Source: Anthoceros angustus
Lineage: Eukaryota; Streptophyta; Anthocerotopsida; Anthocerotales; Anthocerotaceae
Direction: 5' to 3'
Assembly (NCBI GenBank): GCA_010909165.1
Contig: MU008159.1
Span: forward strand, 558,001-622,000
Length of the DNA: 64,000 bases
Position numbers and translations under genes: made by a program. The notes under the pieces are model-generated. The model had not been told where the DNA came from. It saw nothing but the letters and a program-made list of their open reading frames with translations, and made no database searches. Of this stretch, positions 1-10,672 are shown in pieces (the stretch's first letter is position 1; the number at the start of each line of letters is the position of its first letter).

Positions 1-1825
1 GGAGAACAAGAGGAAATTGCAGGAGCTCGGCCTGGAGAACGCGGCGGAGGAGGCTGTGAAGGCTAAGAAGATCAAGCCCGCCAGGCCTCAGGTATTGGCA
101 CTATACTTCGCCTTTCTTGCTGCCCGGGGTCGCCTTCTGCCGTGGCCTGGGAGAAGGTAGAAGGAGACGCCAATTCGAGTTCTGCGTGGTGACAGGTTCT
201 CAAGGCCAGGGTGCCTAGCGGCGAAAGACGACGCTCCTCCAGGGTCGCGCTGCTGCCAACCTGCAACTATGAGGATGTGAGCGGCCATCTTTCTTTTCTT
301 AGCGCGGCTCTCATTTCTAAATTGCGCTGTGCTTGGGGTTGGGGGATGACGGTCCTTGTGTGTTGGTGCAGAAGGAAAGTCTGGATCTTCGGGGATCTCG
401 CAGAAGGTGAGCGGGCTCCTGCTTCCTGCTTGTTAGGCTCGTGTGTGTTGAGCTGAGCTGAGGAGGGGCATGGAATTCCGATTATGCAGTAGGTGTCTGG
501 GAAGGAACCTGCGACGGGCGGCCCCCGGCCCTTCGCTCGCCGCCATGGACGGGGCTTGGGACGTTGCAGATGGCCTTGCATCTGGGAGATTTCCGTTCAC
601 CGTGAAGCAGATGTTGAGATCGCATGTGACCGCAGGATTCTGGTTGGTGAGTCACCGTACTACCTTCTTCCCGTCCTCATTTTTGCGCCGTGTGTCTGTG
701 TTTGCATGGGAGTCTGCAGCGCGCCTTCCAATGCCCGGAGACTCGTCCGTAGAGACATCTCAGACGCTGTCCGCGTCGCGGCGCTGAAGGCTGCGAGGGG
801 TGTTGAGGCGTCCCTGGATCCTGCGCACCCGTCCATGTCTCGCGAGATGATGCCGTCTCACGTTTCCGGGTGTTTTTGGATGGTAAGTTGGGGGCTGGCG
901 GGAGACAGTCCACCTGGGATCTGTTGTTTGCTGACTAAATGCTGCTGCGTCTTGGTTGCAGGGTTTGCCGAAGGGGTGGTGTCTTGAGCACCTCCCGGCC
1001 GAGACCACTGATTTGACGTTACAGGATGAAGACGGGAGGACGTGGGAGGCTCGGTATCTCCTTCACAAGAATGGGCTCAGCGGGGGATGGGGGGGATACG
1101 CTAAAGACCACGACCTTGAGGTTGGAGATGTAGTCACCTTCGAATTAGTGGAGCCAACGACGTTTCTGGTGAGCGGTCGGGCACACTAGGCCGACGGTCT
1201 GCTCTTATGCTTTTGCTTTTGTGCTTGCCTCCTAACCTGTCTTGCTCCGACTGTGGAGCAGATGCACATTGTTAGAGCAGCTGATCATGAGGCAGTCCAG
1301 GATAGCAAGACACAAGACAATCGAGGGAAACGAAATGAGAACTTCAAGTTGAAGCATCCGGTCAAGAAACAGGCAAAAGCAAGGGAGGACAGCGACGAGG
1401 AGGAGGATTGGGAGGAGGAGGAAGAGGATGGACGACCCGACAAGCTGGAACAACGGACTGTCAGAAGTACTGCCAAGGAAAGTAAGAAAGAGAAGCAGAA
1501 ACAACAGCCAAGGCAGGAAAAGAAAACAAAAGCTGGTGCCAAAGTAAGTAAGCAAGTGAAGCAGAAACAGCCATGGGCGACCAACAAGGATAGGAGGCAA
1601 GTGAATGTGCCAGTCCAGGAAAGCACTAACAAGAAGAGGGCGGCTTCCTCCCGCCTCCAACAACCAGCAGCTGCAGCCGGAGAGCAACCAAGGGTGAGTG
1701 AGGCTAATCCTGCCCGCAAGAGACCCAAGCCTACCGCAACAAGGAATCTCTCAAATTTTCTAAAGTCTAGAAAGCACGTCGCCACGACCAAAAAAGGGAG
1801 CAAAGTAGTAAGCAATCGCCAATAA
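1..1825 (+). CDS. B3-domain transcription factor, copy 1 (5' partial)
   Basis: Predicted nuclear DNA-binding protein of the plant B3 superfamily, subgroup of At3g19184/At5g42700. Exons read in phase: 2-91 (start lies before the window), 372-406, 490-646, 962-1168, 1262-1825. The first exon gives the basic/coiled start with ENKRKLQELGL, typical just before the B3 domain. The B3 domain spans exons 3-5: FTVKQMLRSHV and GFWL, then the LP...LP strand, LQDEDGRTW, GLSGGWGGY, DHDLEVGDVVTFEL and finally MHIVRA. Introns are about 80-320 nt with GT-AG ends. The tail is acidic (glutamate run at about 1401-1430) and then lysine-rich, ending in RNLSNFLKSRK, which suggests a disordered region with nuclear localisation signals. 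DNA target unknown. This is the best preserved of the three copies in the cluster. Confidence 0.82.
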
Positions 1826-1984
1826 ACCAAGCTTGTACAATTCAATACGTTTATGTTTGTCTTCCGGCAGGAAACGGTGCATGTAGGTACATCGCAACAT
1901 CAAGTGAGGTGCCAGCACTTGCTTCTTCACTGGCGTCTTCAGTCAAGACAAAACGTACAATTTTCCAACGTCTTCCTGAACGCT

Positions 1985-2075
1985 TTCCACTCCCATCTAG
2001 TAATGAACCCGTCCTTTCAGCTGCTGTTCCATCCTTACACAACCCGGACACTCTTGAGCAGCAGACGCCGGTTCG
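1985..2075 (-). pseudogene. 3' stub of a DnaJ gene copy
   Basis: About 90 bases match the 3' end and 3' flank of the intact DnaJ gene (6352-6430): both share ccactcccat, aacccgt, ctttca and ccttacacaa in the same order. Nothing of the upstream DnaJ coding sequence remains here. It directly abuts B3 intron-like sequence at about 2080, which marks a duplication breakpoint between a DnaJ 3' end and the next B3 copy. Confidence 0.6.
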
Positions 2076-2281
2076 AATTCCGCACAGCTTGTGAAGACCA
2101 GAGTGCCCACCGCCCAACGCTCCTCCAGGCTCGCTCGTTGCCAGCCTGCAACCACCAGAATGTCAGCGAGCACCTGTTTTCCTGAGTACTGCTTGTGTTT
2201 TCGAATTGCGCTGCGATTGGGTTGGGGTTGGGGTTAGGGTTGGGGTTGGGGGGAGATGACGGTCCTTGTAGGTTTGGGCAG

Positions 2282-3399
2282 AAGGAGAGTCAGGATCTGG
2301 GGGGATCTCGCAGCAGGTGAGCTGGCTGCTGTTTCCTGCCTCCTGCTTCCGGCCAGCCCTGTGTGTGTTGAGCAAGAATGAGGACGGAAAGAAGGAAGGG
2401 ACCAAACGGCGACTCACCAATCACAATCCTCAAATCATATGCAACGTGAACTATCTTCGTCTCCACGAACCGAAATACCTCTGCAGCATCGCAAGCCCCG
2501 TCCATGGCGGAGGGCAGAGGGCCCGGCCCGGGGCCATCCAGAGCAGCTTCCTTCCCAGCATTGGCAGCCTGCTTTGGCGTTGTCAGCTCACTTGACAAAG
2601 AAAGGCAGGCTTGAAAGGCAGGGCTTGAGCTTGTTGGAATAGAAACTTCCCTGTTAGTTTACCTGACAAAGAAAGGCATGGCTTGAGCTTCTATCCATTT
2701 CCGAATCATCCATCAAGCTGGCTCGCCCTCGGTCCTTGCCCTTTGCTCTCCGCCATGGACGGAGCTCGCGACGCTGCAGATAGCCCTGCACCCCCGAGAT
2801 TTCCTTTCTGCGAGAAGACCATGTCCGAGTGGCATTGTGTCAGAGTATTCTTGGTGGTGAGTCGCCGTGCTACCTTGTTCCCGTCGTCATATGTTCTTGC
2901 CCCGTGTGCCTGCTAAAATGCTTCGAGGGGTGTAACACTTGTTGTGTGTGCTAACAGAATGCTGCTAAGTCTTGGTTGCAGACTTTGGACAGGGAATGGA
3001 GTTCGATTCACCTTCCGCTCGTGGACACTGATATGACGTTACTGGATGACGACGGGAGGACGTGGAACGCTGTATATTTGCATGGCACGAATGCGCTCAG
3101 CGGGGGATGGAAGAGATACTCCATAGACCACCGCCTTGCGGTTGGAGATATAGTCACCTTCGAGTTAGTGCAGCCCACGAGGTTTCTGGTGAGTAGGCCG
3201 GCAGTCTGCTCTCATGCTTTACCTTGCTTGCTTCCTAACGGGTCCTGCTCCGACTGTGGCACAGATGCACATCGTCAGGGGAGGTGGTGTCTTCCAAGTC
3301 CAGGACAGCAAGACAAAAAAGAAGAAACGGACACGATATAAGACTGGTGCTTCGTTGTTGGTAGCCCGCAAGAGAACCAAGCCTACTAATAAGGGATAG
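2282..3399 (+). CDS. B3-domain protein, copy 2 (5' truncated)
   Basis: Second B3 copy. Exons with good sites are 2282-2316 (remnant of the small linker exon), 2755-2856 (starting MDGARDAAD), 2982-3188 (B3 core with LLDDDGRTW, ALSGGWKRY and LAVGDIVTFEL) and 3265-3399 (MHIVRGGG, then a short basic tail ending PTNKG). From the ATG at 2755 the exons join in phase to a 147-residue protein. The exon corresponding to copy 1 bases 2-91 is missing, replaced by a DnaJ stub, and an inverted B3 exon lies inside the first intron. The C-terminal tail is much shorter than in copy 1. It could be an expressed mini-B3 protein or a decaying duplicate; the core domain is intact. Confidence 0.65.
2372..2530 (-). 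pseudogene. Inverted copy of the B3 MDG exon
   Basis: On the - strand, an ATG at 2503-2505 opens MDGACDAAEVFRF and runs to a GTGAGT donor just below 2418, followed by intron sequence matching the other B3 copies. It therefore repeats the MDG exon of the B3 genes, plus flanks, in reverse orientation within the first intron of copy 2. No matching B3 core exon follows on the - strand. Confidence 0.6.
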
Positions 3400-3540
3400 T
3401 AGCATAGTAGCAGAGTAGAAGAAGAAAGAAGGTAGAAGGCTATGATAGTCCACTTGGCCAGAATTTTGCACTTGGACAAAATTTTCGTGTCATGGACTTG
3501 GTACTTAACAAGTTGTGCCATGGTGTGCCTAACCTAATTG

Positions 3541-3797
3541 CACCCCATCTACGTCTCCACTCCCTCTAGGCACCCCATCTAAGCATCCATCTAAGTCCAT
3601 CTAGATCTCCACTCCCTCTAGGCACCCCATCTAAGTACGCAACTAAGCACAGATGCTTAAGAGTAAGTACCCATTTAAGCGAGGTACCCATGTAAGCGTA
3701 GGAATCTTTTGTTCAAAGCGGTGTTCTTATAATAAATGTGTAGAGTTCTTATAAATGTGTGGTGTTTTAGAAATGTGTGGTGTTCTGATAAATGTAT
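3541..3797. repeat. Short tandem repeats downstream of B3 copy 2
   Basis: At 3541-3660 the phrase tctccactccctctaggcac recurs (about 3553 and 3605) among ccatctaag units. At 3732-3797 a roughly 20-bp unit containing ataaatgtgt and ggtgttct repeats about four times. No gene is seen between 3400 and 3810. Confidence 0.6.
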
Positions 3798-3811
3798 GTC
3801 CATTTGGACTG

Positions 3812-4140
3812 ACTAAGATACATGGGATTTCCATGGCGACGCTCATAAATGGGTTCTTTTGCACAAGTTCAGTGCCGTCTTCCATGTCTGCACGCTGCTT
3901 TTGAAAGAGCCCAGCAAAAACTAAGGGAATCTGGCGCACAAGACCACACACGAGGGAGACCAACGCGGGCGGCGGGCGATTTTACACTGTCGAGACAGCA
4001 AGCAGCTGTGACATTGCATCGCTCTTCGACACACTACCAGCAGATTCTCTACCCTCGCCACACAGCTCCGGGCCAGCACAGCATGCGGGACCGGACACAC
4101 AACCATGCACGAACGCAATTCCGTAACATGGAGAATCACC
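3812..4140 (-). pseudogene. Internal and 5'-flank fragment of a DnaJ gene
   Basis: Bases 3812-3925 match the DnaJ gene around 6861-6940 (translated VQ.NPFM and the adjacent HGNP region), with substitutions and a shifted frame. Bases 3960-4135 match the 5' flank of the same gene at about 7845-8045 (shared cagcaagcagctgtg, accagcagattctctaccct and gaccggacacacaaccatgc). The J domain between them is missing, so this is a deleted duplicate. Confidence 0.7.
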
Positions 4141-4169
4141 TTCCTCAAAATCACTGCCCTGCCGTGCCT

Positions 4170-4375
4170 GCTGTGTCATCCGACTGTGACACAGATGCAC
4201 ATCCACAGGCCTCGAAAACCAGCTGAATTTTGAGGAAGACCGGGATCTGATAGCGAGACAAAAGACAAGCGAGGGACACGATATGAGAACAGCCTCGAGT
4301 CAAGAAACACGCCAAAGCAGGATTGGAACCAGGATGAGAATGAGGAAGGGGAGACTGGGGAATTCAACCCGTCGG
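4170..4375 (+). pseudogene. Orphan 3' exon of a B3 gene
   Basis: The acceptor-like cgactgtgacacagatgcac, followed by gacaagcgagggacacgatatgagaac-like sequence (4262 on), parallels the last exon of B3 copy 1 (1250-1400). The frame is lost soon after the start. No B3 core exon lies just upstream. It is a remnant of a further copy in the cluster. Confidence 0.6.
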
Positions 4376-4636
4376 TCAGACCACACTCCGCGTACACGCA
4401 TACATATATATGTACAGACGCGGGTGACCGTTGGCTTGGCGAGGGATTTGAAAAAGGGGGGGGGGCTTCCGGAAAGAAATCTTTGCCGGGAAAGGGAAGC
4501 CCGGCTGTGAAGCTGGCAGCGGGAAGGGGAGCGGAAGATGGAAGAAGTCGGTGGTGGCGCAGCGCAGAAGAGAGTCCATCCCTGCCGTGCCGAAATCGGT
4601 GCGCAGCACCAATGTGTCATCGGAACATGCAATGCT

Positions 4637-4835
4637 GGAAGAGGAGAAAAGAGGAATTGCAGGGGGTGGAGGGAGTGCAGGGTCGTGGGGCATGGCGTCT
4701 GTTGGCGTTCCTGCTGGCCATGCCTGCTGGGCAACGTTGGGCTGCCCGCTTCGTCTCCAGAGCAGGGGGATGCTAAGGATTAGAAGCCCAACCGGCCAGG
4801 CCTCACGCCCGCTTGCTCTCGCCTTCTGCCGTGGC
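4637..4835 (+). pseudogene. Degenerate first exon of B3 copy 3
   Basis: The stretch from gaggagaaaagaggaattgc on, and later the segment ending ccggccaggcctca, line up with the first B3 exon of copy 1 (gagaacaagaggaaattgc ... cccgccaggcctca). Insertions, and an in-frame stop in the aaggattag segment, destroy the reading frame. The following linker exon (about 5022-5056, ESQDLGGSR) is still recognisable and has a GTGAGC donor. Confidence 0.55.
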
Positions 4836-5188
4836 CTGGGAGAAGGGGACGCGAATTCGAACTCTGCACAGCTTGTGAAGGCCAGAGGTCCCACCGCCTC
4901 CTCCACACCCGCGCTGCTGCCAGCCTGCGACTACCAGGATGTGAGCGTCCGTCTTCGTTCCTCAGAGCTGCTCGTGTTTCCAGATTGCGCTGCGATGAGA
5001 CGGTGCTTGTGGGTTTGTGCAGAAGGAGAGTCAGGATCTTGGGGGATCTCGCAGCAGGTGAGCTGGCTTGCTGCTTGCTGCTTCCTGCCAGCCCTGTATG
5101 TGTTGAGCTGAGGTGAGGTGGGACATGGAATTCCGATGTTGCAGTAGAGGGGGTGAGGGAAGGAAGCTGCTACGGGCGGCCCGGCGCC

Positions 5189-5931
5189 ATGGACGGGGAT
5201 CGCGACGCTGAAGATATCCCTATACCCCCGAGACTTCCGTTCACCGTGATGCAGATGTCGAAGTCGCAATGTATCCATGGATTCTGGTTGGTGAGTCGCC
5301 TCCCCGTTCCTGCCCCGTGTGCATTGGAACCTGGAACGCGCTTCTGCGAAGGGTGTGCTAGCAACACTTGTGTGCTAATCAAATGCTGCTGAGTCTTCGT
5401 TGCAGGGTTTCACGAAGACGTGGAGTGACCTTCATCTTCCCAACATCGACACAGATATGACGTTACTGGATGACGACGGCAGGACGTGGATCGCTGTATA
5501 TAAGCATACCAGGCATGCGCTCAGCGGCGGATGGAAGAAATACTCCGTGGACCACAGCCTTGCGGTTCGAGATCTAGTCACCTTCGAGTTACCGATGCCC
5601 ACGAGGCTACTGGTGAGGGGTCGGGCACACTAGGCCACAAGTCTGCTCTCACGCTTCAGCTTGTTGCTGCTTACTGACTGGTCCTGCTCCGACTGTGGCC
5701 CAGGTGCACATCGTCAGAGGAGGTGATGTCGAAGTCAAGCCACCTGACAGCAAGAAGCGGCCACGATCTACGAACGACAAGGTTAAGCCTGCAGTCGGGC
5801 AACAGGCAAAGGCAAGGGAGGGCAGCGACGAGGAGGAGGAATGGGGAGGAGGAGGAGGAGGAGGAGGAGGAGGAGGAGGAGGAATGGAGGGAGGAGGAGG
5901 AGGAGGAGGGAGAGGGGGAGGCTTGGGATGA
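5189..5931 (+). CDS. B3-domain protein, copy 3 (frame-switched tail)
   Basis: Exons 5189-5290 (MDGDRDAEDIP ... GFWL), 5406-5612 (B3 core: LLDDDGRTW, ALSGGWKKY, DLVTFEL) and 5704-5931 (VHIVRGGDVEV, basic linker, glycine run) join in phase to about 178 residues. In copy 1 the matching purine repeat encodes glutamate. Here the ORF enters it in the glycine frame and stops at 5931. The natural acidic and basic tail of this family (AEDEAAHQL, then RNLSNFPKSRKR) is still readable downstream in the other two frames up to 6188, so an indel in the GGA repeat has truncated the protein. In the core, GD is changed to RD (AVRDLV), a conserved B3 position. Upstream exons are broken, so an ATG at 5189 is assumed. 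Likely a decaying gene. Confidence 0.5.
5836..5930 (+). repeat. (GGA)n microsatellite in the B3 copy 3 tail
   Basis: A nearly pure run of gga/gag triplets interrupted by aatgga and gagagg. All three + frames are open across it (poly-Gly, poly-Glu and poly-Arg). It corresponds to the shorter glutamate run in B3 copy 1 at about 1395-1430. Confidence 0.9.
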
Positions 5932-6370
5932 CGATGAGGAAGAAGAGACTGATGAGGAGGATGAGGAGGCTGTCGGACAAGCAGAGGATGAAGCAGCCCA
6001 CCAGCTTCTCTCGCTTGCTGCCGGTCAAAAGTAAGGAAGAGAAGCAGGAAAAACAACAGCCAAGGCAGGAAAAGAAAAAGAACCCTCCTGCGTCCTTGTT
6101 GGTAGTCCGCAAGAGACCCAAGCCAAACGCAACAAGGAATCTCTCAAATTTTCCAAAATCTAGAAAGCGGGTCGCCATGACCAAATAAAGGGAGCACAGT
6201 ACGAGGCGATCGCCGCTGAACCTTGAACAATTCATTACGTTTCTGTATGCCCGGCAGCAAACTCTGTATGCAGTTACCAACATCTTGATGTACCAGCCCT
6301 GGCCCTTCAGTCTAATTAAACTAACTTACAAATTTCCCCCATGTCCCTCGACGCCGTCCACTCCCATTTA

Positions 6371-7498
6371 CTAATAAACCCGTACTTTCAACTGCTGCTC
6401 CAGCCTTACACAAGCAGGACTCTCTGCTAACTGTTGAGCCCTAGATACACGCCACCTACGAGCATGCATTAGCTCGTACTTGCATTTCTGCACAAGATAC
6501 TCTTTGAAGTCGCTCTCAACTTGGAATTCAAGTGATCTTCTCGACTGACTTCCCACTGGATAATCCTTCTCAAATGTTGGCGACTTCACATAGTATTGGA
6601 TCCCATGGTCATTAGTTACCTGCGGCTTGTCGTAGGAAGAGCCTTGTTCTAGAGAATACACAGGTGGAGAAAATGGGAAGTAGGTGAGAGCAAACAAGGC
6701 AATGATGGGAAGCAACTGCAGAAGACCCAACAGATTATTGGAAGGCGTGTCTGTCCGCCCAGCACGAGCACCTTGGGTCCTCACGTGAACCCTTCGAAAC
6801 GACGCATTCTCGTTGAAGAAAAAGCTATTGAAGATATCGTTGGCATCAAACACGTCCTCATAGTACATGGGATTTCCATGGCGCCGCCTCATAAATGGAT
6901 TATGTTGCACAGCTTCAGTGCCATCTTCCGCCTCTGGACACTGGTCATATTTTGCCCTGCGCTCTGCATTACTCAAGCACATGAACGCTTTCGACACAGC
7001 CTTGAATGCCTCCTCAGCACCTTCTGCTTTATTTTTGTCAGGATGGACCTTCAGAGACAGTTTCCGATACGCTTTCCTTACCTCCTCTTCTGAGCATGTC
7101 TTCGATACGCCCAGAATCTCATAGAAATCCTTGGTTCTCCTCACACGTCGCACAACTTCCACCTGCTCAACTGTGGGGCCTGAGGCACTAGATCCATTAG
7201 ACTGATGCACACCGTTGCTGTGACGGTGAGCCCTGGAATCATGTGACGCGCTGCTTTCTCCATCGTCATTAGCTGTAGAGCGCGGCCTCTGCACATCTCC
7301 ATTTTCTGAAGTTGTCTCCTCTGATCCCTGCTTCCCATCCTCTCCGTTCACAAGTTTGAGCAGAGCATCCACTTGAGGAGTCGGAAACAGCCGCTGTGCC
7401 TTGGTCAAAAACTTTACGGCACGAACCTTGTCTCCGCTCTCAAACGCAGCTTGCCCAATCTCAAAACATCTCCTACCCTCATCCTTGTTACTGTCCAT
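6371..7498 (-). CDS. ER-membrane J-domain co-chaperone, DNAJB12/B14-like
   Basis: Intronless gene of 375 residues, starting at MDSNKDEGRRCF; the 14 codons upstream do not fit the family. Order: N-terminal helical region with a TPR-like FLTKAQRLFP segment (residues 1-50), low-complexity linker (51-115), J domain (about 123-187) with YEILGVS, the HPD motif at 152-154 and KYDQ, then one membrane segment at about 256-273 (LLGLLQLLPIIALFALTYF) and a C-terminal DUF1977-type domain. Family members sit in the ER membrane with the J domain in the cytosol and recruit Hsp70 for quality control of membrane proteins. Family length is about 350-400, so it is complete. It converges with B3 copy 3, and fragments of earlier copies lie at 1985-2075 and 3812-4140. 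Confidence 0.88.
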   Translation of the reverse strand: MDSNKDEGRRCFEIGQAAFESGDKVRAVKFLTKAQRLFPTPQVDALLKLVNGEDGKQGSEETTSENGDVQRPRSTANDDGESSASHDSRAHRHSNGVHQSNGSSASGPTVEQVEVVRRVRRTKDFYEILGVSKTCSEEEVRKAYRKLSLKVHPDKNKAEGAEEAFKAVSKAFMCLSNAERRAKYDQCPEAEDGTEAVQHNPFMRRRHGNPMYYEDVFDANDIFNSFFFNENASFRRVHVRTQGARAGRTDTPSNNLLGLLQLLPIIALFALTYFPFSPPVYSLEQGSSYDKPQVTNDHGIQYYVKSPTFEKDYPVGSQSRRSLEFQVESDFKEYLVQKCKYELMHARRWRVSRAQQLAESPACVRLEQQLKVRVY

Positions 7499-8390
7499 TC
7501 TTCTTCCACTCTTCAGGGCTCCTACACTCAATAAGAGCACACCAGCTTAAGACAAATACTCACAAGGCAGAATCAAAAAAAGCACTTCTTTCCTTCAACA
7601 GCAGAACTAGACGACTAGGAGTGCAAGTCGTCAGGTCAGCTGGTCTAACAACCAAAAGAATCAGGATCTGACCGAACATATCTATACATCCTAAAGCCCC
7701 GACACAATAGCAAAGAAAAAATCACGGTGCTGGCGAAGGAATCTTCCATACACAAACAAACGCAAAATCCTAAGAAAACCAAGATCCAAATGCGGACACT
7801 GTCCTCGCCTAGCTCCAACACACATTAGCCGTAGAAAAACTCAGAGATGCACGACAGCAAGCAGCTGTGGCATAGCACCCTTCTTCAAGACATTACCAGC
7901 AGATTCTCTACCCTCGCCTAGCTCAAACGCACCAACGGGACACAGCTCCGGGCCAGCACAGCATGCATGAGACAACTTTCCCACAAGGACCGGACACACA
8001 ACCATGCAGAAATGCAATTCCGTAACATCGAGAAGCCCGCAAATTGGTAGGGTTTTCACCTGCAGTGAAGCAGTCCTCGCGGCACAATCCACTGAGTTCC
8101 GAGTTCCCAACCCTCGCGAGGACCTCTTAGACTCGGGATCAAGCACTCCCTTGCACAGGCATCACGCCGCTCTTCTCGGAAGAGCACAGTAACCACCACA
8201 GCCCGCTGATCCACTCCAATTCCAACAGCGTACGATTCAAAATTACGATCCGAAGTTCCCAGCGAGGTGAAGCCCGATGCTGGCAGCCGAAGTTGGCACC
8301 CCGCTTGCAGATCCTTCAGTCAGAAGAGCAGGAGATCCCGGCCATGCTTTGCTACCATGGACGCGCAAAGTACCACGTCAAGGGTTGAGG
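7499..8390. other. 5' flank of the DnaJ gene; no gene seen
   Basis: No coding signal on either strand. This stretch should hold the promoter and leader of the DnaJ gene. Its 7845-8045 part is also found, mutated, at 3960-4135. Confidence 0.5.
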
Positions 8391-8635
8391 GTTCCTACTT
8401 CCTAAGACTCCTCAAAGGAATGTACATACCCGGCTTAACTCATGTATTGTAAATGAAGTCAAAATCTTTCCTACTTCCTACTTGCTACGGCTCCATAAAG
8501 AAACGTACATAGCCGGCTTAACTCATACATAGTAAATGAAATCAAAATCTTTCCTACTTCCTACTTGCTACGATTCCATAAAGAAATATACATATCTAAC
8601 TTAATTCATATATAATAAATTAAATTAAAATCCTA
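8391..8635. repeat. Three tandem copies of an ~80-bp repeat
   Basis: Units starting at about 8394, 8470 and 8553 share cctacttccta, cataaagaaa, acatag, ggcttaactcata and aaatgaaatcaaaatctttc. Identity decays towards the third, AT-rich copy, which merges into AT-rich DNA to about 8960. Confidence 0.8.
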
Positions 8636-8970
8636 ATAAATATATACTTATATAGGCAGTCTCAAATGTTACGTATTTAAATATAGTTTTAATTCCTTAA
8701 GAAAAATCATTACAGTTTGAGAACGCTCTAGTATATAGGGTTATATTATATGTCATATTATACGTGATATATGTCGTTCAATTGTTTATGAATATTCTAC
8801 ATATTTTATAGAATCCCTTGGAGTTTATCGTCTTGAATTATCAATCTATATGTATGTTTCATATTTTGATTGATCTTAACTTTTGCGACTATCGCTACCA
8901 TCTTGGGTTTGTTATAGAATACCGATCTGGTCACACAGCATCCACATTTTTTTAGGATTGTGGGCAAAAA

Positions 8971-9060
8971 GAAATAGTCCCGCCGCATACGGCGGGACTA
9001 TTTCGGTATGTCACGCATGACCACATCAGTCGGGGTTGTGGCCCCCCGGTGTACTGATGT
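8971..9060. repeat. Perfect 15-bp hairpin plus a second inverted repeat
   Basis: Arms gaaatagtcccgccg (8971-8985) and cggcgggactatttc (8990-9004) pair perfectly around a 4-base loop. A second inverted repeat follows, acatcagt (9023-9030) with actgatgt (9053-9060), enclosing cgggg and ccccc. This may be the end of a small transposable element; no target-site duplication was identified. Confidence 0.7.
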
Positions 9061-10672
9061 CGTTAACCTACCCGATGATGCACACAAAGTTTTCACAGTA
9101 CACAGAAATTTTTTTTCTCTCGGGTTAAGGGTTGCGTTTTAGGGTCATTTGCGTTTCCGTGCCATTGCGGCATGCATCTGGGCGCCGTATGTGAGCGATT
9201 GTGTTTGCGCCGCGCCTACCGTTTGCAATTGCGTTTGCGCCGCGCTTTCTCATCGTTTGTGTTTGCGGCCCAGCTGAGTGCGTTGGCTCTTGTGTGCAAG
9301 GCTGCAATGTTTGGCACTTGCTGCATATAGGGCTACAACGTTTCCTAGGCTTGCTGCCTATGGGGTGCAGTTTCACATCGCACTAAGTACCCTGAAACAA
9401 GCTTGTACTAGAAGGACCAACATAAGAAGGGCTTCCATGAAAACACTCGCATAGATACAAGGCTTGCACCCAAAAAAGCCTGCAATGCACAAGTGTAAAG
9501 TTCAAAGGGCCTACTGGACCACATAACGCTAATCCTGTCACGCCCACTTAACTGCTTCTAACTTCCCGCTGCTGCGGTACTGGCAATGCCTCCCCCCTGC
9601 TCTTGCACTCCCTACACAATGTCTTGGCCGCCTATTTAACATGTATGTGTGGTGATCTAAACCCTAAAACCCTAAACAAGAAAACATGTGCATGACACAA
9701 TCAGAACACCAAGCTAACATTGTGTCATAGAAAGTTTTTGCCTTGCGTACGAACCTACCGAAGCTGATGTGGTATGTATTATACGTATATTATATGCAAG
9801 TATCTGAAAGATGCTATGGCATACTTTCGTAGCGTACACCCAAAAAAAACAGAGTCACACACACAAAGCCAAGTGACCTGATCGGCATTCCATAATTTGT
9901 AGGAAACTCAAAGATGGCCGGAGTATTGTAAAATATCATGACCAAATAAAAACGTGACAGTTTACCACATTGTGTATCACTAAACCATTATCAATAAATA
10001 AAGTTCCAAAAAGCCTTGTGATGTATGTATATATAGATAGTTCTATATTATTATCTAATTAAACTACCTTCCTTAAATTAATAGCTATATACAATATAAC
10101 TAAATCTATAATACACCGCAGCATAATTCTGGTTTGATATGATAGAATGCGTCTCCCAGGACAAACCAGTTCGGCACAGAAAGGGAACCAGGTGGGAAAT
10201 GTGAGAAAACCCTCCCGGGCTGTGAGTTTTTAGGCTTGGGGTACGACAGTCGGTTCCGAGGGATTAGGTTGCAGCCAGAAGGCTTTTGTAAACAAGCGTG
10301 CTCGGGACGGCAGCAGCATTTCGAAGCGGCTAGCTCGTTGTTGCCTGTGATCCGTTGCCATTGGGCACCGGACTTGAGGCTCGTCGGCGCTGCAGCCTTG
10401 AGATGCCGCTGAGGCCCGCCCTGTCTGTACAAGGCACGAGGCAGCAACAGGACCAGCTGAAGTCTTGCTTCTCCATTTCGAATGGCTTGCCTGAATTGCT
10501 TCACATCGTTGATCAGTGCACACCGCGCACAGTTAGGTTCACCGTGCCGCAAGATGCCGTTCCATCCCTGTATTGATCAGACACATGCTACGAGTGGGAG
10601 CCGCGCGCCGGACGATCTTGAGCCGGACGGCTTCCTCGACGCCAAGACCAGCTTCCTGGAAACACGCCACCA
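9061..10672. other. Gene-free stretch
   Basis: Only short ORFs with no recognisable domain. A short telomere-like motif (aaaccctaaaaccctaaac) lies at about 9658-9676. The part before 10100 is AT-rich; 10100-10670 is GC-richer but shows no splice-consistent coding frame. Confidence 0.4.

Noticed and set aside
1285-1845. 186-codon ORF on the - strand, rich in Leu and Ser
   Set aside because: It is the antisense shadow of the lysine/glutamate-rich tail of B3 copy 1.
8971-9004. Helitron 3' end
   Set aside because: The hairpin is not followed by CTRR, and no Helitron protein is nearby.
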